A stretch of DNA of 46,409 nucleotides from Paramarasmius palmivorus (lineage: Eukaryota > Basidiomycota > Agaricomycetes > Agaricales > Marasmiaceae): the NCBI GenBank assembly GCA_037176845.1, contig JAYKXP010000247.1, positions 1 through 46,409 on the forward strand, written 5' to 3'. Positions 1-9,839 of the stretch are shown here, in pieces. Under the pieces are notes generated by a model. It saw only the letters and a list, made by a program, of their open reading frames with translations. It was not told the origin of the DNA and made no database searches. A program made the position numbers and the translations under genes. Positions within the stretch are counted from its first letter, which is position 1. Every line of letters starts with the position of its first letter.

Positions 1-738
1 AGTACCTCCCCTCTATACCCGGGGAATCAGTACATTCGAAGGCGTGCATCATTAACACCCCTTTCGTCTTTCATTATAGCTTGCGAGATAGAGATACTGC
101 ACACTGTGCTATTCATTGCACACATGGTGCTTGTTGAATTGTCGCGGTTGTTGTGAGTCAGGAGTGTTGGAGTATACGTTTGTCTATTCCAGCCACAGTT
201 TGTTATGTATTTCGACTATACTTATATGACAGGGAATCACAATTTCGCAGATACTATATCTGATGAGCTACACGATCAAAGCGATCATTACATTCTTCAC
301 GGATCAGATCATTTCTTTGATGCGTCCTCGAGATGAGATTCCGAAAGGCTTTGCCGAAGAGAGCGGGAAGTATTCTGAAGTAATTCCGTCGTTCGTGTGA
401 TAAATCCGAGAAGCTCCAGGAGTCAGTACGAGGATTAGGTATCAAATGTTCTCCCAATCTTCTGGAGAACGATTTTCGAACTTGGAGTAAAATGTTATGG
501 TCTTTTCATTGCCTCAACGCGTCAGCCTTGAGGTCTATTGGCTGGAGCTGTGTGTGGCAAGCGCAAAATCGTACAAGGGATATGTATTTGTCCAATGTCC
601 GTGACTAGATATTCAGTAAAACATTTTACTTTCGTAATGTTCCCCAAAGGACCCGATGCCATATCTAGAGTGTCTGTAAATCTCGATTAGCTAGAGTTAT
701 CTACTCTTGCTTTGTTCTTGAGTGTACCACGTGTAAAA
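1..738. other. Non-coding left edge, downstream flank of membrane-protein copy A
   Basis: No gene can be supported here. The stretch is the 3' flank of copy A. Scattered pieces recur downstream of the other copies: the part around 510-600 has counterparts near 4680-4760, 13840-13900 and 24400-24500. The duplicated unit therefore extends past the stop codons. Short open frames read as relics of the same flank. Confidence 0.5.
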
Positions 739-2312
739 CTATGCACCATTATGATGGCGGGAATAATAAGATGGGAGTGCCCCGGAGTGTGAACTCAGCC
801 TCTGACCGACATCACTTCCTCCATACTCCGGTGGTGCATTCTCGCGAACCAGCCTTTTAAGCTCCATTGTTAGTATGATTATTCTGGCGAACAGCTCTTC
901 CCGAGTGGAGTCATCGGAGTTCCGCATCTCGACCGCGAGCGAGGCTGTGTCGTCGTTTTGTTGAACCTCGACCGGTATGCGTGGTGGTTCATAAGTAGAC
1001 TTTGGCTCCTCTATCGAGTCGATAGAGTTGTTTGTGTCCTCGGATGGATTCCACTTCAGCGGCTTTGGTTTTGTTTCGCTTGGAAAATGTGTCGCAAAGG
1101 ATTCAACACTACAGGCGACCGTTGCTAAATGTAATATGTTGCAATAAATCCAGCAGGAGACTCTCCATGAAATCTACTCACCTTGCTTCCTTGATACAGA
1201 TCTCCTTATCCGAGGAATGTAGAAAGTACCGACGAATACCACAAACAAAAGCCCAGCAATTACAATGCCGACAATTGCTGCAGTGGGAAGTCCTGAAGGC
1301 TGTGTCGGTGCTGATAATACCAGAGATGCATTAGAGACTCTGACAAAGGCTGGCTTCTCATGGACGAAAGAGAAGGAGGGTGTGTACGTGATATAGTCCA
1401 GGAAGAAGCGAGAGCCATCCTGGAGGTTTGTGATCTTTACTACGAGAGTGTGATTCCCTGGACTGAGCATCGTGTTCTCATAGAGTTTGTAATTCATCAT
1501 CCATTCATTGGCGCCAAGTTTATATTGGACCTGTGTACTAATCTCATTGTCCACAAAAAAGTCCACGGTATAATTTGCGGGAGGGCTATAAAACCCATAA
1601 ACAGATATCGACGTCCCTGTCGGATTCCGATGAACTGAGATTTATACGACATATCAAGAATAATTTACCTGCAAAGTGGAACTCGAAGAAATCTCCAGGT
1701 GTTGTACTGAAACGAGCAGTACGGTTTGCTGTGTGATGATAGCCGTCTGGTAATTTGGGCCCTGGGGTGCGGTCTGGAGATTGGTGACTATACAAGGCAC
1801 TCGGGAGAACCGTCCATTGTCCAGTATACCAGATTTCGTCATTAGCATCATCAACGAAAATGGTTTTCCCAGCCAAACTAGTGGTACTCCCAACTTCGAT
1901 TAGGGCATAGTCGATGTAACTAGGGCCACCGATCTGTGCGTGAAGCTCGTGTTCTTGGTCGGAAAGTGATGATGACTGATACCAATATGAAACTACATCT
2001 CTCCATGAGGGAAGTGGTAATTTAGAATTGTTATCCAGACCAACCCAGGGGTTGTGGGCGTATCCATAAAGTGCAATCGATATCCCTAAGCAAGATATCG
2101 TGAACTTTCCGCAGATACTACTCCGATGACAACATACCATGAAAAGACATATTCAGAGATGCCGACGATGAGCATGTGTTGAAAACTGCGATCTTTCCGC
2201 CGTACCATACTGGATCTTCAAAGTACTGCCAATTATCTGCCGCGGAAAGTACTGCGCTGCTATGGTCGACATCCATAATTAAAGTGACCTCCTGAGGCAG
2301 AATCGTCGACAT
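739..2312 (-). CDS. Single-pass membrane protein with duplicated ectodomain, copy A
   Basis: Four exons are read on the minus strand: 2312-2138, 2085-1669, 1616-1182 and 1124-739. They total 1413 nt (470 aa) with no internal stop, and all introns are phase 1. Two related domains come first, each holding a motif of the form G-x-S-I-x-x-Y-G. A transmembrane helix of about 22 residues lies near 307-330 (IVGIVIAGLLFVVFVG), followed by a basic stop-transfer stretch. The tail carries APPEYGGSD and a final LPSYYS. No cleavable signal peptide is visible at the ATG start. NMSF and GNHTL are potential N-glycosylation sites. Copy A lacks the promoter block shared by B, C and D, and the donor of the 3'UTR intron seen in those copies is changed here (GATAAC in place of GTAAC). 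It may therefore be poorly expressed. The function is unknown; a surface sensor or adhesion protein is an inference. Confidence 0.82.
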
Positions 2313-2404
2313 TGAATGCTTGAATAGACCGTTCGACGTTAGACGCCCTGAGTTGTACTTCGCGAAGATGTTAGGAAGAGCAAGAAAGCTGGGGTCTGCC
2401 TAGG

Positions 2405-2710
2405 TCTTTGAATGGTACCAGGACAGAGGTAATGATGGAATTCGAGGTTCCCCATCTCGAAGTAGGACTAGAACTTATGTAGCAAGGCATGCTGATGCGG
2501 GTATCTTGGAACAAGCTGCGCATCTCTGTTTGATAATACCAAGATAATACCAAGATGATACCAGCTGGTGGCCCTCGTTGTATTCGGGATTTGAAGACCC
2601 CCATCTCAAAGGAAGGTTGGTACTCATGTAGCATGGCGATTTCAGAACACTGATAGCTGGTATCTTGAAGTTGGAACGAGCTGTGCTGGTACCACCAGCT
2701 GATGGCCCTT
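2405..2710. repeat. Two diverged direct copies of a ~150-bp sequence
   Basis: Two blocks, about 2425-2575 and 2580-2705, share the order: CCCCATCT..., ATGTAGCA(A/T)GGC, TGGTATCTTG..., AC(C)AGCTG(A/G)TGGCCCT. They form a diverged tandem duplication just upstream of copy A, where the other copies carry their conserved promoter block. Minor ATACCAAGAT reiteration sits in the first copy. Open frames through it look like by-products of the repeat. Confidence 0.55.
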
Positions 2711-3141
2711 GTTTCGAGAAGTGCATTAGGCTATGAGATTATTTTGATGGGTAAAACCCGATTCAGACACCGCATCTGCTTGCTAAAGTAGCGCATCCTC
2801 TCAGAAAGTCCAAATAAAGACCCACTGGTAGGGTATGCATGCTTAGGTTGCGATCTTGAGAATGATTGTCTCGAAGACATGTTACGTTCCGTGTGGCCGT
2901 GTGGACGCTGGGTGCTGTTCATGGTTCTCGTCGGTCAAGGCCTAGGCCATGTAGAAATCACACTTTTGTCGGTACTCTATCGTTCATTACCATAGCATTC
3001 GGTTTGCTGTCCTTCCGCAAGATGGTTAGGCTGAAGGTGGCCAGAGTGTTGGGATTTGCGCTTGAGCTGTGTGTTGGGCATGTTTTCGTTGATCTATGTT
3101 ACCAGCTCGTACAGTAGCCTCAACGCGTTAACTATGGGGTA

Positions 3142-4660
3142 GTCCTGGCAGGGCAGACTTAAATTTGAGTCAAGATACCTAAGTCAATGTACTTAGACTG
3201 ATTTGAGTACATTTCGAGTCAACTTTGAGTACTTTCAAGTCAATCCAAGTAACTTTGAGTCAACCTCAGGACATCTCCAATGAAAGTCGATATGGTTTAA
3301 ATGTGTACTAGCCTCTCCTAGTAGAGAGGTAATGAACTGTACTATTAGTTTGCTTGACCTCGGGTGCGTCGGTGTCATTGCATTCCACGTTGCCGCACCA
3401 TGTGCATGTAACGACACCGCGTATCCACGCGGCTTATCGCACAACTCTATTCCCTTCCCTCATCACCCTTATACGGACTCAACTCTACCAGTCCTTTCAC
3501 CACTAATGATCACACAAAGTTGATTATGATCTCCCTGGACTGAATGAAGATGTCCCTTTCCGCTCACTTCCCATTCGGATTTATCACGCCTCAACTATTC
3601 TGCCCTATGAATGTACGATGAAAGGCTAGGCTCGCAAAGGAAACCCTCAGTCGCGTTCACCGAGCGAGGTACGAGCACGAGGATCGCAAAATGACACTAG
3701 GCAAAAGGCTTGGGAACTGGATGAATTCACTGTCCTTAATGATGATGTGTTTACATATCAAGTCGTGTTAGTGCCTGAGTATGGATGAGTTCAACTCAAG
3801 TATCTTCAAGACCAGGTCAAGTCAAGTTTGAGTACAGACCTGGGTAACTCAAGTCAAGATCAACCGGAGCCGGGTGAAACTCAAGTCAAGATCAAGTAAA
3901 GACGGTGAAACTCAAGTCAAGGTCAAGTCAAGATGAGTGAAACTCAAGTCAAGATTAAGTAAAGTCAAGTAGAATCCGAGGAGATTTGCGTATGAGTTGA
4001 ACGAGTACCGGGCAGTCGAGTCGAAGTGATCCACCCAAGATGGCAATAGGACCCAGAAATGAAGACCGCGTTACTAAATATGGAACCTTAAGCGCCGGTG
4101 CCCAGGAAAAGAGAGATGTAGCGGTGAAAGTGGAACACTCAGAAACTCTAGATATTGGAAATATAGTTAAATCATTATACCATGAACCATTTTTTTAAGT
4201 AATTTTTGACCCTAAAATCTCATGCCTGAAGGTGGAATAATCGTTCTGTGATATCGGTGCTTTACCGTAGGCGTGGGAAATATGTTGACAGCGTCATTTG
4301 GCAGAGCGCTTGAGTATAACAAGACGATGCCCTTGTGTCGACAGCGCTAAATGTTGAGCAGCATCTCCAAAGAAGCTAAAATTCGACATGCATGAACGAG
4401 CTATGGCCAGAATATGTCTGAGTAGGCGACCGGACAGTTCGGATTTCATCGTATCTAGTAGGCACACACAAGCACGCACTTGGGAGCACGGGTGGTGCAG
4501 AGTATGCTGGATATGCTTTGGAACACAAGCGATTATTGTTTGGCCACTTGAGTGCATCTAAGTAAACTTTGAGTAGACTTGAGTTCAAAGTAAGTACATA
4601 AGTCAACCTAAGTAAACATTGACTTGATCTTGACTTGAATTTAACGTGACCCGTCCTGGC
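3142..4660. mobile_element. hAT-like non-autonomous transposon (1503 bp) with 8-bp target duplication
   Basis: The 8-mer GTCCTGGC occurs at 3142-3149 and again at 4653-4660, immediately outside an inverted pair of ends. The left end starts AGGGCAGACTTAAATTTGAG; the right end, reverse-complemented, starts GGGTCACGTTAAATTCAAG, and both continue into AGTCAAGAT. The subterminal zones (about 3160-3300 and 4550-4640, with an inner block 3790-3970) are packed with short ACTTGAGT / CAAGTCAA words on both strands. Such multiplied short motifs are typical of hAT transposase-binding regions. An 8-bp duplication with short G-rich inverted ends fits the hAT superfamily. No transposase reading frame was found, so it is called non-autonomous. 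It sits between copies A and B, about 270 bp past the B stop codon. Confidence 0.82.
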
Positions 4661-4929
4661 AGAACAAGGAACATAACTTTGACATCCATTGGTTGTTAAT
4701 TTTATGTGGCAAGAGGATAGATTAACCTTAATCGTATAAGGAAGATGTACCTATCTAGGACTCGATATTTAACAAAGTAGTTTGCTTTAATGATGTTTCG
4801 CAAAGGAACTGCTTTCGGTATCACCGATGCTATATCTCGAGAATGTCAGCAAATAAATGTCGCTTAGCTAGACTTGAAGTTACCTTTGGAACCATTTTCA
4901 CTCCGTCCTTGAGTGTGCCGTGTATAAAC

Positions 4930-6502
4930 CTATGCCCCATCACGAAGATCATAAGACGGGAGTGTTCCTGAACGTGAACTCGGCCTCTGATCAACATCAC
5001 TGCCCCCATACTCCGGTGGTGCATTCTCACGTACTACCCTCTCAAGCTCAATTGTAAGCATATTAATCCTGGCAAACAACTCGCCGCGAGTAGGATTATC
5101 CGAATGCTCCAGTTGAGCTGTGAGCGAGGCTATCTCGTCGTTTCGTTGTCGAATCTCAACCGTGTTCCGGGGGATCCACAGTGGCTCAAGATGAACCCTT
5201 CGTTCATCGATTGAGTCGGTCGAGTTGCCTGTGTCTCCTGATGGAAACATTCCTCTCCACTTGGTCCGCTTTGGCTTTGTGTCCCCTGCGAAATGTGTCG
5301 CAAAGGGTTCAATAATAGATGCGACCGTTACTGAATGTGATGTGTTCTGATTGATGACAAGAGACTTGCTACGAAATTTACTCACCTTCTTTTCTTGATA
5401 CAGATCTCTTTCTCCAGAAATGGTGGAAAACGCCGACTAATACGACAATGGAAAGGCAAGCAATTACGATGCCGACAATTACTGCTGTCGGAAGTGCCGA
5501 TGAAGTCTGAGGTCCCTGCGAATCTGGGGATCCTCTGATAAAGGTTGGTTTCTCGTGAATAAAGGAAAAGGAGGGTGTGTATGTTATATAGTCAAAAATG
5601 AACCGAGAACCATCCAGGACGTTTGTGACCTTTACTATGAGAGTATGATTGCCTGGACCGATCACCGTATTTTCATAGAACTTATAATTTATAGTGTTGA
5701 TGGATTTGTCTGAATCCTTCTGAGGATAATTCTCGCGTTGAACACTACCATCCATAATAAAGTCCACGGTAAAGTTATGTGGCCAAGGAAGGATTCCATA
5801 AACAGATATTGAGGTCCCTGTCGGATGAGTTGAGATTGTTACCGTTGGCTGATAAATGATTTACCTGAAAATCGAAATTCAAAGGAATCCTCGGTTGTGT
5901 TACTCCGACTCTGAGTACGGTCTGCATTCCGCCACAGTGTGAGAGAACTGGTGCTGTTTGGAAGACTATGAACAAATATGTCGTCCACGCTAGCCAACCA
6001 TTGTCCAGTATACCAAATTTCGTCCTGTTTGGCATTATCGACAAAGATGGTTTTCCCGGACAAGTTTGTTGTGCTTCCAGCTTTAATGAGCGCGTAGTCG
6101 ATGTACATATACAAAGAATTTTCTACCAGAATATTGTGTTCTTCATCAGGGAGTGGTGATGATTGATACCAGACATTCCACACAGGAACTAGTTCGGCCG
6201 ATGATACTGGCATTGGATTATTGCGATCTAATGTCACCATGCCTCCCGAAACGATTCCGTAAAATGAAATAGATGTCCCTTATGGGGGGATACCCGTCAA
6301 TTAAGATGAGACCATGGCCATTATCAGCACAATACGCACCGTGAAATGACATGTTCATGTCTGAAGACTCTATTCCTTGACTCCCATTAAAAAAAGCAGC
6401 CGTTCCGCCATAAAAGACTGGGTCTTCAATGACCTGCCATCCATTGGGAAATGACGCGCTGCTATTGTCCACAATCAACGTGACCTCTTGACTGCTCGAC
6501 AT
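4930..6502 (-). CDS. Single-pass membrane protein with duplicated ectodomain, copy B
   Basis: Exons 6502-6340, 6278-5865, 5817-5386 and 5330-4930 total 1410 nt (469 aa). The ATG at 6502 begins MSSSQEVTL, the same start as copy C. Ectodomain 1 runs to IDYALIKAGSTT and ectodomain 2 to FDYITYTPSF. Each contains a TSIS-x-YG motif placed right after an intron. The helix (IVGIVIACLSIVVLVGVF) lies near residues 310-330 and is followed by WRKRS. The tail contains a short Leu/Glu-rich region that could form a coiled coil, then APPEYGGSD and the terminal LPSYDLRDGA. A GT-AG intron (4883-4836) lies in the 3'UTR. The conserved upstream block at 6582-6660 is probably its promoter. Identity with C and D is high across all exons, so this is a recent paralogue. 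Its partner and ligand are unknown. Confidence 0.87.
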
Positions 6503-6581
6503 CTCAGAGGGTTAATACTGAGGTAGAATGTTCTATGTTCCACAATATTGCCCTGTTGGCGCTACGGAGTTAAGGCAAAGT

Positions 6582-6660
6582 TGAAGAAGAGTAATAAAGG
6601 GAAGAACGCACAAAACGTTTCCCCTGTCTTGTATGCACTTGAGCAGAAGAAATGATGGGA
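6582..6660 (-). promoter_or_regulatory. Conserved proximal promoter block of copy B
   Basis: Read on the minus strand, the block contains GGGAAACGTTTTGTGCGTTC followed by CTTTATTACTC. The same order of words, in nearly the same sequence, occurs upstream of copies C and D and is missing from A. It lies about 80-160 bp before the ATG, which suits a core promoter or 5'UTR. No experimental evidence is visible. Confidence 0.45.
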
Positions 6661-7852
6661 AAGTATGCACTCTGGGCTTTAACTCGTACATACTTATGTG
6701 GCTTGCTAATTTCCTTACGGGAGAGCCGGTTTCCATGGTTACTGATTTTGGCAACTCGCGTATTCGATGGGTACTTACCGTTCGATGCGCCGCTGTCATC
6801 TGTCAACAACGCAAGTTCCCGGTGTGCCTCCGGCCGGTGGTCTTGGGACACGTACTATGTACTACTGAGTATCACGGAATTGTAATGTTCTGGGGCATGA
6901 AACTGATAGAATCAATGGATTCTGGTTGAACATTCAATTTGGTGCAGAATGAACCTCCCTCGGAAATCTCTATGAAGATCTTGACGACTATAAGTTATTC
7001 ATCACGACCGGTTTCGTTCAAATCCATCGTGGAACAGTGGCAAGGTGTCGCAGGAGGCCGTTGCAATATTTGGAATGTTCCAATCGTCGGTTCCCTGTTC
7101 GAATCCGTGACTACTCTGTTTTTATTAGGTGTTAATAGTATTTCTTGGACCAGAACACATTTTGTGCCCGGCACTATTTTACACTACCTATGAAATATAG
7201 CTACTGAGTAACAATGTCTTGACATGTATTTTTCCTCCAGTTGGATTTTTAGCATGGAATTCGGGTGTTATGTGTGAAGATGCCCGAAAAAAGCAGAAGG
7301 AAACTTCAGCAAACTTGAATTTCCTGCACCCACAGGCTTGTGACAGTAATATGCTATCTTTTATGTTCACTCTTTTACAATCAGTACTTTGAGGTATGCT
7401 AGGTACAAAGCAGCGCACGCAATATCATAAATTTTTACTATAGTGATGCATCAGGTATAGCTCGGATATAGCAAAGTCCATGAGCCAGGGGTGTTGGCTG
7501 GCATAGGAAAGCATGAACTAACACTCGAAACATTTCAAAGCTCCCTCATCACAGTGCATTTGATCACCATATTGGGTGCAAAGGCTCAAGCGCTCATTAC
7601 TGCGAGGATCTAGTCAGTTACTTCTAGTTGATATATACTTCATTTTCTGCCTCTGATACCTGGTAAAATAAATTATTAACATCTATACCACAAATAGTAA
7701 CCATGATTATACAGAAATGCTACACTATGGCTGCTTTGATAGTCACTAGATGATATGGACTTGACGGAGGCGCTTGTCTTTGAATGCAAGCGCTCACGGT
7801 GCGCAACGGACTCGGAGGCTCGGCGGACATGCCTCCGATACGACATCATCGG

Positions 7853-7917
7853 CCTGTCATCCGATGACACTAATGAAGGTCCTGTCATCCGATGACACTA
7901 ATGGAGGTCCTGTCATT
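7853..7917. repeat. 28-bp tandem repeat, 2.3 copies
   Basis: The unit starts at 7853, 7881 and 7909 (partial). Each full unit begins CCTGTCATCCGATGACACTA. The core TCATCCGATGA is an inverted repeat, so each unit could form a small hairpin or a dyad binding site. Only this copy was found. Confidence 0.75.
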
Positions 7918-8439
7918 ACAGTGTTTCCATGATTATTGATTCTGGGACCCACATAGCCCAGGTGATGCATTGTTCATTGATTAGTAGTACTGATTGAGAC
8001 GCAGTCTTCAAAGTTCCACCTCGATATCTTGGGTTCGCCGTGTAGCCATAAATATCTGTAGGAAGCAAAATGAGTCAGTTGCTGGATATTAGCATGGATA
8101 TATTGTGGATATATGGACAGTGCCCGCAAGCTTAGAAAGCAGAAGACATTCCCATCTTTTTCCCAACTATCGTCTCTGCTGATGCTTTTGATGCTCTGAG
8201 ATATCTTGATTCGCTAGACTCATCGCCATGGTTGTTGAGATTGATGCGGCATCGCATGATAGGTAATCAGTTGCATCAAGGAACGCCACGATCTAGTCAC
8301 TCAATAATACTGAGAGTTCCAAGCTATTTCCCCGTTGCAGGATTATTTACGCTCAAATAGAGAAAATCGAAACGCCAGAGGTTCGACTTATATCCTTAAC
8401 TCGTGACCAAGCGGCGAGCAAGGACAACAGTGCGTACCT

Positions 8440-8533
8440 TCCCTGGTCGTATATCGGTTAGTACATGTACCGACCATGGTGTCGTCCCTAAAATCATTTG
8501 TGCGCTAGCTGGGCTCAACTCCTAGCCAGGGAG
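8440..8533 (+). pseudogene. tRNA-Asp-like relic with intron-like insert (broken anticodon arm)
   Basis: The ends pair as a 7-bp acceptor stem, TCCCTGG with CCAGGGA, followed by G. The D arm GTAT-ATCGGTTA-GTAC pairs. The T arm CTGGG-CTCAACT-CCTAG pairs and carries a B-box-like GGCTCAACTCC. The anticodon region, CGACCAT, is no longer a usable GTC loop. An insert of about 21 nt lies just after it, where tRNA introns sit. Relatives at about 9991-10070 and 19323-19403 keep CTGTCA, the Asp(GTC) loop. I read it as a tRNA pseudogene or the head of a tRNA-derived SINE. Confidence 0.5.
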
Positions 8534-9839
8534 ATAACGGAAGTGTTATGTTATTGAATAATGGACATTGTCCAGAGGAGCCGCGATGGAATCTGTATTC
8601 TGCGGAGTAGTGGACTTTTTTACTTGTCCAAGTGTGTTCGAGAACAAAGGAAATAGAACGTCAGCCACTTACATTCTTTCCTCCCGGTGTTTTGGTGTGA
8701 TTGTGACTTGTATGAAGCAAGTGCGGGAGTAATAACCGCTCACGAACGTGTTCCGTGCTTGTGAGTGCGCACCGTGAATGAAAGCACTCGCGACTATCTA
8801 GATCTAATTCCTTCATCAAATGCAAGATTATAGTTTTTGCAATGATATACGGCGAGATTTTGTGGAATCGAAAGTGTGTGATGATAGTCTGGAAGAGAAG
8901 AAGGATGAGCTTTCTGGTCTATGGATGCGTTGGTGACGAGCGCCTGTTGGTCCATGGTGACGAAAGCCATATCACAGTCGAGTTGGTTGTGATGGTATAT
9001 GCGCCATGTCGATAAAGGAAACGAACCCTAGCCAGGTAAGGATGGGAAGGAACCCACTGTGAATCTAGGCATCCAGACATGAAAATGAGCTACAAAGCCA
9101 ATAGAATTCCCAGCGCACTATTTTTGATAGGGAGTAATCATGGTAAGGGTAGCTCCAATGCAAAAGGATTCTGTGCGTGTAAAGGTGCGATGGAAGACGA
9201 GAGCAAGGAAGATGAAAGATGATCAAGGCAACAGCGGACTATACGTACACAAGCACGACCAACAAAATATAGTCAGCGGTAAAAAATGCCCTGTTGATCC
9301 GTTTGTTCGTCCCGACACTTCTCAGCACGATTATTTATAAACAATTCAGGGTATTCTCAGCTTGTATATCATGCTTGTTAGTATTCTGGAAAAGGGAATT
9401 TCATTTGCTCTTTTGACGCGTAGGCTACACCATCGAGGGATCCATTCTTGGAAAGCCCTGGTAAGAGAACCCTGTGGTGTTAGGCGGTAGGAGCTGGAGA
9501 GTCCATTAACAGCCACGGTCTTCGGTTCTCACCTGGTTTGGTAGGTACTTGGCTTTGATTCTTAAAAGGATCATTCCGATTGCTCGGGTGACGAGGCGAC
9601 GGGCAGTCGGCGGACGATCCTGATAATGGAAGCCTCGTTGTGCATAAAATATGGGTCTTACGCTTCTTTGATGCTGGATGGAACGAGAGGCGGCGATCAA
9701 AGATAAGCATTGTCCAATGTCGAATGAAAGTGCTATCTGAATGTTCGTTAGCAAAACACCTCACAAAATGCAATTTGGTCGTCGTCACCTATGCCTTCGA
9801 GTCTAGGATGAACTGCAACGGAGACACTTTAAGGATGAA

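Larger units (their letters stand above)
6661..9839. other. Long upstream intergenic region of copy B
   Basis: No protein gene is supported. Parts of 7929-8470 match 15899-16470 (upstream of C) and 26470-26810 (upstream of D), which marks the ancestral intergenic unit. About 1.2 kb between 6750 and 7920 is extra relative to C and D. The words CCATG(G/A)TTA(C/T)TGATT occur at both edges of that extra piece (6734 and 7929). A 28-bp tandem repeat and a tRNA-like relic inside the region are listed separately. Confidence 0.5.

Noticed and set aside
7784..8787. Inverted 12-mer TCACGGTGCGCA / TGCGCACCGTGA about 1 kb apart with near-matching flanks ATGCAAGCGC and ATGAAAGCAC, looking like a transposon.
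   Set aside because: The interior (7929-8470) is homologous to the upstream regions of copies C and D, so it is ancestral unit sequence and not an insertion. A chance 12-bp inverted match is plausible over this span.
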